Shown piece by piece: positions 1 to 5,337 of a stretch of 5,337 nucleotides of DNA. Source of the DNA: Burkholderiales bacterium (GTDB lineage: Bacteria > Pseudomonadota > Gammaproteobacteria > Burkholderiales > Burkholderiaceae_C); the NCBI GenBank assembly GCA_947474415.1, contig CANJKD010000221.1, positions 1 through 5,337 on the forward strand, written 5' to 3'. Every line of letters begins with the position of its first letter. Position 1 is the stretch's first letter. Both the position numbers and the translations under genes were made by a program. The notes below the pieces were generated by a model, which worked only from the letters and a program-made list of their open reading frames with translations, did no database searches and had not been told where the DNA came from.

Positions 1-247
1 AACGCGCGCATTGGCGATCAACGCCAGCCGCGCGTCGAGGGCGAAGGCGGCCTGCGGCAAGGGGTAGACGCCAGACTTTTCCGGCGGGATGCCGGCGTCG
101 CGGGCCACGGCTGCCAGCGGGGCATCAGGCGCCGCGACCCAGGCTGCGGAGTGCTGCCCTTCGACGGCCGGCAGCGGAGACCCGCAACGCGACCGGGCCG
201 ACCAAGAGGCCCGATGACAGCAAGTGCACGGGATGCAGCTGGCGCAT
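1..247 (-). CDS. Phospholipase D / cardiolipin synthase-like lipoprotein, 5' part, apparent frameshift
   Basis: The gene runs off the left edge, so only its N-terminal part is present. From about 186 down to 1 one minus-strand frame reads CGSPLPAVEGQ, then PPEKSGVYPLPQ, then LDARLALIANARV. This resembles the stretch just before the first catalytic domain of ClsC/YmdC-type phospholipase D family proteins (typically HPG-x-SG-x-x-PL, then AARLALI-x-x-A, then SLDVQYY). That frame has no ATG, GTG or TTG between its upstream stop (249-247) and position 109. The neighbouring frame starts with ATG at 247-245 and encodes a short Met-Arg start followed by a hydrophobic stretch (HLLSSGLLVGPVAL), like a lipoprotein signal, then stops at 127-125. 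Joining the frames near 195-184 would put a Cys (186-184) directly after the hydrophobic stretch. Family members remodel phospholipids at the envelope. The HKD catalytic motifs lie outside the window. The gene lies 67 bp downstream of the PurM-like gene on the same strand. It could be a pseudogene, a sequencing error, or a different family. Confidence 0.5.
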
Positions 248-314
248 CAGCTGGGTCCGACCGGCAAGGCCGACCGAGTGCTTCGGTAGCGTCGCGGATT
301 CGTCCGGCCCGGGC

Positions 315-1466
315 TCATCGAAGCTGCAGGTCGTCGGTTCCGAAGTGAATGCCCAGCGGCTCGATCAACAGTTCTTTCGGGCCGGCTTCGATCGCACCGC
401 AGACCCAAGCCGCAACACCCATGGATTGCGCCACGTCGGCGGTGCGCTGGGCGTCTTCGGGCTTCACGAACAGCGCGAAGCCGGCGCCCATGTTGAAGGT
501 GCTGTAGGCCTCGCGGTCGTCTTGGTGCGCGTGCTGCTGGATGAACTTCAGCACCGGCGTGACCTCGGGCACGGTGTGAATGCGGTAACGGTGTTGCGCC
601 GGGTGGCGCAGCAGCTTGCGCCAGCCATGGCCAGTGATGTTGGCGCAGTAGCGCGGCGTGATGCCGGCCTTGTAGAGCGCCTCGGTGACAGGCGAATACA
701 GGACCGTCGGTGCCAGCAGGGCATCGCCGAACGACGGGCTGCCAGGCTCGACCGAGATGGGTGTGAGGTAGCCCTGCGGCAGACGTTCGACGAGCTTGCG
801 CGCCAGGCTCAGGCCGTTGGCGTGGATGCCGCTCGACGCCAGCATCACGATCGCATCGCCTGGCGCCAGTCGGTCACCGACCGAGAGCCGATCCTTCGGG
901 TTGATGAGGCCGGTGCACGCCGCCGCGAGGTCGATGCGGCCATCGGCCACGATACCTGCCAGTGCCGGTGTCTCGCCACCGCCCCAGGCAACGCCGCAGG
1001 CGTCGCAGGCGCGCTTCCAGCCGTCGACCAGCGCGGCCGAGCGCTGCCCGTCGGAGAACCAGTCGGAGCCCCCGGCGGCCCAGTAGGCCTGCACGATCAG
1101 TGGCGTAGCGCCGACCGTGATCAAGTCGTTGATGGCCATCGCGATGGTGTCTTGCGCAATGCTGTCGTAGTAACTCTTGCCTGTCAGGCGGTGCATTTCG
1201 TCAGCCACAAGGGCCTTCGAGCCCAGGCACTCGACGATGCTGGCGATGTAGAACGGGCCGACATCCACCACATAGGCCGACTCGCCGCGCGAGGCGGCCA
1301 CCTCGGAGAAGCCGTGCGCTGCAAGGTGCACCGCGGTCGAGGCCGCCGCGCGTTGCGCCCGCACCTTCAGCGGGTCGATCAGGTCGTAGTCGACGCCCGC
1401 CTGGTCATAGCTGAGGGTGCTGCCGGGACTGGCGTACATCGGTGAGGCGGCGGGGGTCGAAGTCAT
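315..1466 (-). CDS. PurM-like AIR synthase-related protein (divergent paralogue)
   Basis: This 383-residue protein belongs to the PurM / AIR-synthase-related ATP-binding superfamily. Matches to PurM (about 345 residues) run the whole length: LSYDQAGVDYD at residues 18-28, AMAINDLITVGATP at 109-122 (the conserved Asp is D114), GGGETPAL at 162-169, then SSGIHANGLSLARK, LLAPTVLYSPV, ITGHGW and FNMGAGFALFV near 324-334. Canonical PurM catalyses ATP-dependent closure of FGAM to AIR in purine synthesis. Here the usual DGVGTK motif reads ECLGSK (79-84), so Asp becomes Glu and Gly becomes Cys, and the N- and C-terminal ends are longer. This suggests a paralogue with a different or modified substrate rather than the housekeeping enzyme; that is inference. 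The start at 1466 gives the longest protein. A second ATG at 1439-1437 (residue 10) also precedes all conserved blocks, and neither start has a clear Shine-Dalgarno. It is transcribed divergently from dnaX. Confidence 0.85.
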   Translation of the reverse strand: MTSTPAASPMYASPGSTLSYDQAGVDYDLIDPLKVRAQRAAASTAVHLAAHGFSEVAASRGESAYVVDVGPFYIASIVECLGSKALVADEMHRLTGKSYYDSIAQDTIAMAINDLITVGATPLIVQAYWAAGGSDWFSDGQRSAALVDGWKRACDACGVAWGGGETPALAGIVADGRIDLAAACTGLINPKDRLSVGDRLAPGDAIVMLASSGIHANGLSLARKLVERLPQGYLTPISVEPGSPSFGDALLAPTVLYSPVTEALYKAGITPRYCANITGHGWRKLLRHPAQHRYRIHTVPEVTPVLKFIQQHAHQDDREAYSTFNMGAGFALFVKPEDAQRTADVAQSMGVAAWVCGAIEAGPKELLIEPLGIHFGTDDLQLR

Positions 1467-1516
1467 CGGGGTCAGGCTGCAAAGGTGATGGCGCGGCAGT
1501 CGCTGCGCAGGCGAGG

Positions 1517-1522
1517 ATTATC
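1517..1522 (-). promoter_or_regulatory. Candidate -10 box for the PurM-like gene
   Basis: Read on the minus strand this AT-rich island in GC-rich surroundings gives GATAAT, one mismatch from the sigma-70 -10 consensus TATAAT. It would start a transcript near 1510 with a leader of about 44 nt before the ATG at 1466. I see no convincing -35 hexamer at the expected distance, so the call rests on the -10 match and its place in the divergent gap. Confidence 0.3.
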
Positions 1523-1557
1523 CGGCAGGCGCACCGGCTGCGCGGTGGCACCGACCG

Positions 1558-1563
1558 TAGAAT
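1558..1563 (+). promoter_or_regulatory. Candidate -10 box for dnaX, placed for a leaderless start
   Basis: TAGAAT differs from TATAAT at one position. With the standard spacing the first transcribed base would be 1570, the A of the dnaX ATG. No Shine-Dalgarno precedes that ATG, which fits a leaderless mRNA. The -35 region around 1535-1540 (CGGCTG) is a poor match to TTGACA, so the promoter is uncertain. Confidence 0.4.
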
Positions 1564-1569
1564 GAACTC

Positions 1570-3477
1570 ATGTCTTACGTTGTTCTTGCCCGCAAATACC
1601 GGCCGCCCAGTTTCGATGCGCTGGTCGGGCAGGAGCACGTCGTGCAGGCGCTTGCCAACGCATTGACGCAGCAGCGTCTGCACCACGCCTACATGTTCAC
1701 CGGCACGCGAGGTGTCGGCAAGACGACGATCTCGCGCATCCTGGCCAAGTCGCTGAACTGCACCGGGGTCGACGGCCAGGGCGGCATCACGGCCCACCCG
1801 TGTGGTGTTTGCGACGCATGCCGCGACATCGACTCTGGCCGCTTCATCGACTACGTGGAACTCGACGCCGCGTCGAACCGGGGCGTCGACGAGATCTCGC
1901 AACTCCTCGACCAGGCGGTCTACAAGCCGGTCGTCGGGCGTTTCAAGGTCTACATGATCGACGAAGTGCACATGCTCTCGACCACCGCGTTCAACGCGAT
2001 GCTCAAGACGCTCGAAGAGCCGCCCGATTACCTGAAGTTCGTGCTGGCCACCACCGACCCACAAAAGGTGCCGGCCACCGTGCTGTCGCGTTGCCTGCAG
2101 TTCAACCTGCGGCCGATGGTGCCACAAACGGTGCAGGCGCATCTGGTCGACGTGTTGGCACGCGAGCAGATTCCGGCCGAGCCCGGTGCGCTGCGCCTGC
2201 TGGCCCGTGCGGCGCGTGGCTCGATGCGCGATGCGCTGTCTCTCACCGACCAGGCGATCGCCTTCGGTGCCGGCGCGTTGGCAGAGCAGGGCGTGCGGCA
2301 GATGCTGGGCGCGGTCGACCGCGGCCATGCCTTGCGCATCATCGAAGCGCTGGCCGCATCCGATGGCGCGGGCCTGATCGGCGCGGTCGATGCGCTGCGC
2401 GCGCTCGGCTTGTCGGCCTCGGGCACGCTCGAAGAGATGGCCGCCTTGCTGCAGCAGATGGCGGTGTTGCAGGCGGTTCCCGAAGCCGCCGATGCCGATG
2501 ACCCGGACACGCCGGAGGCAGTCCGCGTCGCAGCTCTTTTCGCGGCCGACGAAACCCAGCTCTGCTACAGCATCACGCTGCATGGGCGTGCTGAACTGGG
2601 CCTGGCACCCGACGAATACAGCGGCCTCGTGATGGTGTTGTTGCGGATGCTCGCGTTCAGGCCGCAGGGTGCGGCCGTGGCGCGGGACAAGGCAGCAGCG
2701 GCTGCGATGCCCTTGGCCGCAACGGCCACGGTGGCCCGGGCCATCACGGTGGCTCCGCCGGAGCGCGTGCCAGCAGCCGTGATGGTGGCGTCTTCCCGGC
2801 CGCGCGCGCAAGGCTTCGCGGCGCAGCCTGCGTCGGTTGTTGCCGCGTCAGCGCCGCGTGTCACGACCGGTGTCGATGAGCCGCCGCCCTGGCTTGACGT
2901 GCCGTTCGAATGCGAGCCTGACGTACACCCGCACCCGCCGACGCCGCCGAGGCGACCAGTGCGGCACGCCGCCGTCCTCGCCGCCGAGCCGGTCTCCGTG
3001 ATGAATGCCGTTGCCGAGGTGGCCACCGTTTCATTCGCGCCGCTTGTTCCGCTGCTTGCGTCGCCCCTCTTGCCAACTGCCCTCGGCACACGCTGGGCGG
3101 AGCTGGTGCGCCAGCTGAGCGATGCCAACCTCATCAGCGCGTTCGCCCGTGAGCTCGCCATGCAGGCGCATTGCCTGGCGTTCGACGAGCAAGCGGCAGC
3201 GCTCGTCTGCGAGTTGCGCGTCGAGCGCGAAACGCTGCGCGCGAGCACGCATTGCGACAAGCTTCAGGCTGCGTTGGCAGAGTGGCTGCAGCGCCCGGTG
3301 CGGCTGGAAGTCGCGCAGGGACTGGCCGAAGATTCGCCCGCCAAGCGCGAGGCCGCAGAGCGTGTGCGCCGCCAGACCGAGGCTGAACAAGCCATTCACG
3401 ACGACCCGCTGGTGCGGGCACTGATGGCGCAGTACAAGACAGCGCGTATCGTGCCCGGCTCAGTCAAACCCCACTGA
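1570..3477 (+). CDS. dnaX: DNA polymerase III subunit tau (gamma/tau)
   Basis: This cytoplasmic AAA+ subunit of the clamp loader loads the beta sliding clamp using ATP and, through the tau C-terminus, links the clamp loader to the polymerase alpha subunit and DnaB helicase. At 635 residues it is close to E. coli tau (643). Visible motifs are the N-terminal [10 protein letters not shown], Walker A GTRGVGKT (45-52), four zinc-binding Cys (64, 78, 81, 84), Walker B VYMIDEVH (127-134), a sensor-1 region LATTDPQ (159-165), the SRC motif with its arginine finger (173-175) and sensor-2 [12 protein letters not shown] (217-228). A Pro/Ala-rich linker spans roughly residues 375-500. A folded C-terminal tau domain follows, starting near [10 protein letters not shown] and ending in DPLVRALM and IVPGSVKP. 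The first two zinc Cys are 14 apart, against 9 in E. coli. There is no A-AAA-AAG slippery heptamer and no A-run longer than four, so an E. coli-type frameshifted gamma product is not expected. It is the first gene of dnaX-ebfC-recR. Confidence 0.98.
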   Translation: MSYVVLARKYRPPSFDALVGQEHVVQALANALTQQRLHHAYMFTGTRGVGKTTISRILAKSLNCTGVDGQGGITAHPCGVCDACRDIDSGRFIDYVELDAASNRGVDEISQLLDQAVYKPVVGRFKVYMIDEVHMLSTTAFNAMLKTLEEPPDYLKFVLATTDPQKVPATVLSRCLQFNLRPMVPQTVQAHLVDVLAREQIPAEPGALRLLARAARGSMRDALSLTDQAIAFGAGALAEQGVRQMLGAVDRGHALRIIEALAASDGAGLIGAVDALRALGLSASGTLEEMAALLQQMAVLQAVPEAADADDPDTPEAVRVAALFAADETQLCYSITLHGRAELGLAPDEYSGLVMVLLRMLAFRPQGAAVARDKAAAAAMPLAATATVARAITVAPPERVPAAVMVASSRPRAQGFAAQPASVVAASAPRVTTGVDEPPPWLDVPFECEPDVHPHPPTPPRRPVRHAAVLAAEPVSVMNAVAEVATVSFAPLVPLLASPLLPTALGTRWAELVRQLSDANLISAFARELAMQAHCLAFDEQAAALVCELRVERETLRASTHCDKLQAALAEWLQRPVRLEVAQGLAEDSPAKREAAERVRRQTEAEQAIHDDPLVRALMAQYKTARIVPGSVKPH

Positions 3478-3483
3478 ATACAC

Positions 3484-3488
3484 AGGAG
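3484..3488 (+). promoter_or_regulatory. Shine-Dalgarno of ebfC
   Basis: AGGAG lies 8 nt before the ATG at 3497, in the 19-nt gap after the dnaX stop. It is the clearest ribosome binding site in the window and supports choosing the first of two adjacent ATGs (3497, 3500); the second would lie 11 nt away. Confidence 0.8.
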
Positions 3489-3496
3489 CACACGAC

Positions 3497-3823
3497 ATGA
3501 TGAAAGGCCAATTGGCAGGGCTGATGAAACAGGCCCAGGCAATGCAGGACAACCTGAAGAAGGCACAAGACGAACTGGCCAATATCGAGGTCGAAGGCCA
3601 GTCGGGCGCCGGGTTGGTGAAGGTCACCATGACCTGCAAGCATGATGTAAAGCGTATCGCCATCGACCCGAGCCTGCTCGCGGACGACAAAGACATGCTC
3701 GAAGACCTGGTGGCTGCGGCCTTCAACGACGGCGTGCGCCGCGCCGAGGAAGTAAGCCAGCAGAAGATGGGCAAGCTGACCGCCGGCATGCCCCTGCCGC
3801 CCGGCATGAAATTCCCTTTCTGA
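3497..3823 (+). CDS. ebfC: YbaB/EbfC family nucleoid-associated DNA-binding protein
   Basis: This 108-residue protein (the family is usually about 100-110) is a small homodimeric DNA-binding protein associated with the nucleoid. Family signatures are [22 protein letters not shown] near the N-terminus (a helical, coiled-coil-like arm), a central strand region with [14 protein letters not shown] and IAIDPSLL, a second helix ([19 protein letters not shown]) and the C-terminal tail [11 protein letters not shown] typical of the family. It follows dnaX by 19 nt with its own strong Shine-Dalgarno, consistent with one operon. The dnaX-ybaB-recR order is conserved in many bacteria and suggests a role around replication or recombinational repair, though the exact function is not established. 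Nothing appears broken. Confidence 0.96.
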   Translation: MMKGQLAGLMKQAQAMQDNLKKAQDELANIEVEGQSGAGLVKVTMTCKHDVKRIAIDPSLLADDKDMLEDLVAAAFNDGVRRAEEVSQQKMGKLTAGMPLPPGMKFPF

Positions 3824-3824
3824 A

Positions 3825-3950
3825 ATGACCACCCCCAGGCTTGCGGCTGCGCCGCGTCGAAACCCCCGTGGGCGACGAAGCGGATCACTGACGTGGATCT
3901 TGGGGCTCGCCCACCTTGGGGCGGCCCGGCGGTGGGCGGCTTGCCGTTGA
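3825..3950 (+). CDS. Possible 41-codon coupling ORF between ebfC and recR
   Basis: An ATG one base after the ebfC stop opens a frame of 41 sense codons. Its TGA (3948-3950) directly abuts the recR ATG (3951), and it lies in the recR frame. The predicted peptide begins MTTPRLAAAPRRNPRG, is Arg- and Ala-rich and has a short hydrophobic patch (LTWILGLAHLGAA). I recognise no family. It has no Shine-Dalgarno, so ribosomes would have to arrive by termination-reinitiation from ebfC, and could then reinitiate on recR. The same bases form nested inverted repeats, so the frame may simply be a by-product of a repeat element. Its existence as a translated gene is a hypothesis. Confidence 0.25.
   Translation: MTTPRLAAAPRRNPRGRRSGSLTWILGLAHLGAARRWAACR
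3829..3939 (+). repeat. GC-rich intergenic element with nested inverted repeats
   Basis: The ebfC-recR gap contains a perfect 8-bp inverted repeat, GTGGGCGA (3868-3875) with TCGCCCAC (3907-3914). It is flanked by imperfect 11-bp ends, CCACCCCCAGG (3829-3839) and CCTTGGGGCGG (3914-3924), that pair at 9 of 11 positions. A small hairpin GCGGC-TGC-GCCGC lies at 3843-3855. CTTGGGG occurs twice, at 3899-3905 and 3915-3921. The look is that of the short dispersed intergenic elements common in Burkholderiales genomes. This is inference, because only this copy is fully visible; a 12-nt core, GGCGGCCCGGCG (3920-3931), recurs at 4610-4621. Confidence 0.45.
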
Positions 3951-4538
3951 ATGCCGGAACCGTCTCTCGAAGCGCTGATCGAGGCCTTGCGGCGCCTGCC
4001 CGGCGTAGGCCGCAAGTCGGCTCAGCGTATGGCCTTCCACCTGCTTCAGCATGACCGGGAAGGCGCGCGACGCATGGCGTATGCGTTGCAGTCAGCCGCA
4101 GACCATGTGCACCACTGCGAGCGCTGCCACACCTTCACCGAAGCGACGGTCTGTGCACTGTGCCTTGACCCGGCGCGCGATGCGCACCAGCTGTGCGTGG
4201 TCGAGACCCCGGCCGACCAAGCCGCGTTGGAGCGCTCCGGCAGCTACTGCGGCCTGTACTTCGTGCTGATGGGGCGGCTGAGCCCGCTCGACGGCATCGG
4301 CAGCAATGACATCGGCGCACAGGAACTGCTGGACCGCGCCAGCGACGGCAGCATCTCCGAGGTCATCATCGCGACCAACTTCACCGCCGAAGGCGAGGCC
4401 ACGGCGCATGTGCTGGCCGAAGCGCTGAAGGCGCGTGGCTTGCGCGTGACGCGGCTGGCGCGCGGCGTGCCGATCGGCAGCGAACTCGAGTATGTGGACT
4501 TGGGCACGATCGCCCACGCGCTGGTGGATCGGCGCTAA
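3951..4538 (+). CDS. recR: Recombination mediator protein RecR
   Basis: RecR forms a ring- or clamp-like oligomer that acts with RecO (and RecF) to load RecA on SSB-coated single-stranded gaps. The protein has 195 residues (E. coli 201). In order it shows the N-terminal helix-hairpin-helix [17 protein letters not shown] (16-32), a four-Cys zinc motif CERC...CALC (56, 59, 68, 71), and a Toprim domain beginning CVVETPAD (82-89), with [15 protein letters not shown] and later [12 protein letters not shown] and [14 protein letters not shown]. The start at 3951 is effectively forced: TGA immediately precedes it in frame and the next ATG would remove the helix-hairpin-helix. No good Shine-Dalgarno is present; only a GGGCGG (3934-3939) lies 11 nt upstream. 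It is the last gene of the dnaX-ebfC-recR cluster but is separated from ebfC by 127 bp, wider than is usual for this pair. Confidence 0.98.
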   Translation: MPEPSLEALIEALRRLPGVGRKSAQRMAFHLLQHDREGARRMAYALQSAADHVHHCERCHTFTEATVCALCLDPARDAHQLCVVETPADQAALERSGSYCGLYFVLMGRLSPLDGIGSNDIGAQELLDRASDGSISEVIIATNFTAEGEATAHVLAEALKARGLRVTRLARGVPIGSELEYVDLGTIAHALVDRR

Positions 4539-4554
4539 ATCGTGGTGCATCGGG

Positions 4555-4588
4555 CACCGGTTTACCGGTGTCACCCGCGAAGCGGGTG
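4555..4588 (+). terminator. Tandem hairpins after recR, possible terminator
   Basis: Two perfect hairpins follow the recR stop by 16 nt. The first is CACCGG-TTTA-CCGGTG (4555-4570). The second, one base later, is CACCCGC-GAA-GCGGGTG (4572-4588). No T-tract follows either strand's exit, so these are not textbook intrinsic terminators. They sit between convergent genes and may stop or stabilise transcripts from either side. Confidence 0.4.
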
Positions 4589-4615
4589 CGCGCGCCACCT
4601 GCCGCGTGCGGCGGC

Positions 4616-4645
4616 CCGGCGCTGGCCCGTGCCGAACGGCGCCGG
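4616..4645 (-). terminator. GC-rich hairpin after mltD, possible terminator
   Basis: CCGGCGC (4616-4622) pairs perfectly with GCGCCGG (4639-4645) around a 16-nt loop. It lies 16 nt beyond the mltD stop on the minus strand. A smaller hairpin GCCGC-GT-GCGGC sits at 4601-4612. No T-run follows, so the terminator role is inferred from position and stability only. Confidence 0.3.
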
Positions 4646-4661
4646 ATTGTCGACCGCCAGC

Positions 4662-5337
4662 CTACTTGCGGGCCACGCTCACCGTTGACGCGGCAGCGTG
4701 CTTGACCGGTCGCGTCGTGGCCACGTGGTTCGCACCGGCGCTGCTCTTGCCGGCAGGCTTTGGGGCCGCTGCCTGGATCGACTTCGATGTCGGCTTCGAA
4801 CCCGCTTTAGAACGCGGCGCCGCGTTGGCGACGAACACGACCACCGTCTGGCCCGGCTTGAAGCTCGCGGCCTGGCCCACGCTGTTCCACTGCGCGACGC
4901 TGACCACGCTGATGCGGTAGCGCTTGGCGATGCTGGCCACGCTGTCGTTGCGGCCTGCCTTCAACGACAACTTGCGCAGCGGCGGAACATCGGGCGCAAG
5001 CGCCATCGTGGCGTTGTCAGCCACCTCGCTGCTCACGTCGCCCTGCCGGTGTTCACCGCGCGGCACCAGCCAGGTGGAGCCGGCCTTGACCAGCATGCGC
5101 GGCGGAATGTGGTTCACCTCGCGCAACTGGGCTTCGCGCATGCCGGCCAGCTTCGCCGCTTCGGCGGGGTGCAAGGTCTTGGGCGCAACCCAGGCGGTCC
5201 AGCTGGCGAGGGGCCCGCGTTGTAGCGGCAGCGTCCGCACGAACAGGTTGGCGTTGTCATAGGGCAGCAACACCTGCGGCGTGCCGGCGGCCAGGATGAC
5301 CGGCTTGTTCATCTGCGGGTTCAAGGTCTGAAATTCG
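4662..5337 (-). CDS. mltD: Membrane-bound lytic murein transglycosylase D, C-terminal part (LysM)
   Basis: The gene enters from the right edge. About 225 codons are in the window and the frame is open through base 5337 (reading EFQTLNPQMNKPV), so the ATG/TTG codons near 5312-5324 are internal and not its start. MltD cleaves the glycan strands of peptidoglycan in the periplasm, forming 1,6-anhydro-muramic ends; LysM repeats bind the wall. Visible are the end of the post-catalytic region (LNPQMNKPVILAAGTPQVLLP), a degenerate LysM-like segment (SWTAWVAPKTLHPAEAA through LVKAGSTWLVPR, about 5200-5065) and a clear LysM (LRKLSLKAGRNDSVASIAKRYRIS through FKPGQTVVVFV, about 4980-4830). A basic Lys/Ala/Ser/Thr-rich tail ends at TAG (4664-4662). 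Signal peptide, lipobox and the catalytic SLT domain with its Glu lie outside the window. It is convergent with recR and probably independent of it. Confidence 0.88.
   Translation of the reverse strand, partial: EFQTLNPQMNKPVILAAGTPQVLLPYDNANLFVRTLPLQRGPLASWTAWVAPKTLHPAEAAKLAGMREAQLREVNHIPPRMLVKAGSTWLVPRGEHRQGDVSSEVADNATMALAPDVPPLRKLSLKAGRNDSVASIAKRYRISVVSVAQWNSVGQAASFKPGQTVVVFVANAAPRSKAGSKPTSKSIQAAAPKPAGKSSAGANHVATTRPVKHAAASTVSVARK

Noticed and set aside
307..314. GCCCGGGC palindrome just after the PurM-like stop
   Set aside because: It has no loop and no T-tract, so it cannot act as an intrinsic terminator; an 8-bp GC palindrome is expected by chance here.
151..348. 65-codon plus-strand frame near the left edge
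   Set aside because: It is Arg/Ser/Pro-rich without a family match and overlaps the better supported minus-strand phospholipase D-like coding and the PurM-like 3' end.
345..1445. 366-codon open frame on the plus strand opposite the PurM-like gene
   Set aside because: The opposite strand encodes conserved PurM blocks along its whole length, and the plus-strand product is Arg/Val/Asp-rich with no recognisable domain.
1405..2811. Long 468-codon open frame on the minus strand across dnaX
   Set aside because: It lies antisense to an unmistakable dnaX, overlaps the PurM-like start, and its product is Arg/His/Gln-rich without family motifs: the usual shadow frame in GC-rich coding DNA.
2565..3260. 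231-codon minus-strand frame over the DnaX linker
   Set aside because: It mirrors the Ala/Pro-rich linker as Ser/Thr/Gly/Ala low complexity and has no motif or ribosome binding site.
4492..4920. 142-codon plus-strand frame spanning the recR end, the hairpin region and antisense mltD
   Set aside because: It overlaps the recR 3' end and lies opposite a clear MltD LysM region; the product has no coherent domain.
5322..5324. TTG as the start codon of the minus-strand LysM gene
   Set aside because: The frame continues open to the window edge with MltD-like sequence (EFQT before LNPQ), so this Leu codon is internal and the true start lies outside.

Overview
The window is GC-rich chromosomal DNA whose proteins look like those of a beta-proteobacterium of the order Burkholderiales (Rubrivivax/Leptothrix/Methylibium-like). 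This rests on the MltD tail, the C-terminus of DnaX and the style of the intergenic repeat. Family placement is inferred from remembered protein patterns, not from a search. Most of the window is core-genome housekeeping. I see no phage, insertion sequence, CRISPR array, tRNA or rRNA.

Layout. Positions 1-247 (minus strand) hold the 5' part of a gene leaving the window, best read as a phospholipase D / cardiolipin-synthase-like lipoprotein whose N-terminus appears to be frameshifted. Positions 315-1466 (minus) encode a divergent paralogue of PurM (AIR synthase) of unknown function. A 103-bp divergent intergenic region follows, with candidate -10 boxes for both directions. Positions 1570-4538 (plus) hold the classic recombination/replication cluster dnaX - ybaB/ebfC - recR. 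After a 123-bp convergent intergenic region rich in hairpins comes the 3' part of mltD (minus, 4662 to beyond the window end), a LysM-bearing lytic transglycosylase.

How the genes work together. DnaX builds the clamp loader and couples it to polymerase III. EbfC/YbaB is a small nucleoid-associated DNA-binding dimer, and RecR is the clamp-like partner of RecF/RecO in gap repair. This order is a widely conserved operon. The ebfC-recR gap is unusual: 127 bp carrying nested inverted repeats, and also a complete 41-codon reading frame that begins 1 nt after the ebfC stop and whose stop codon directly abuts the recR start codon. recR itself has no clear Shine-Dalgarno sequence, so translational coupling through this small frame is the most interesting hypothesis in the window. 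No clearly new multi-gene system is visible.
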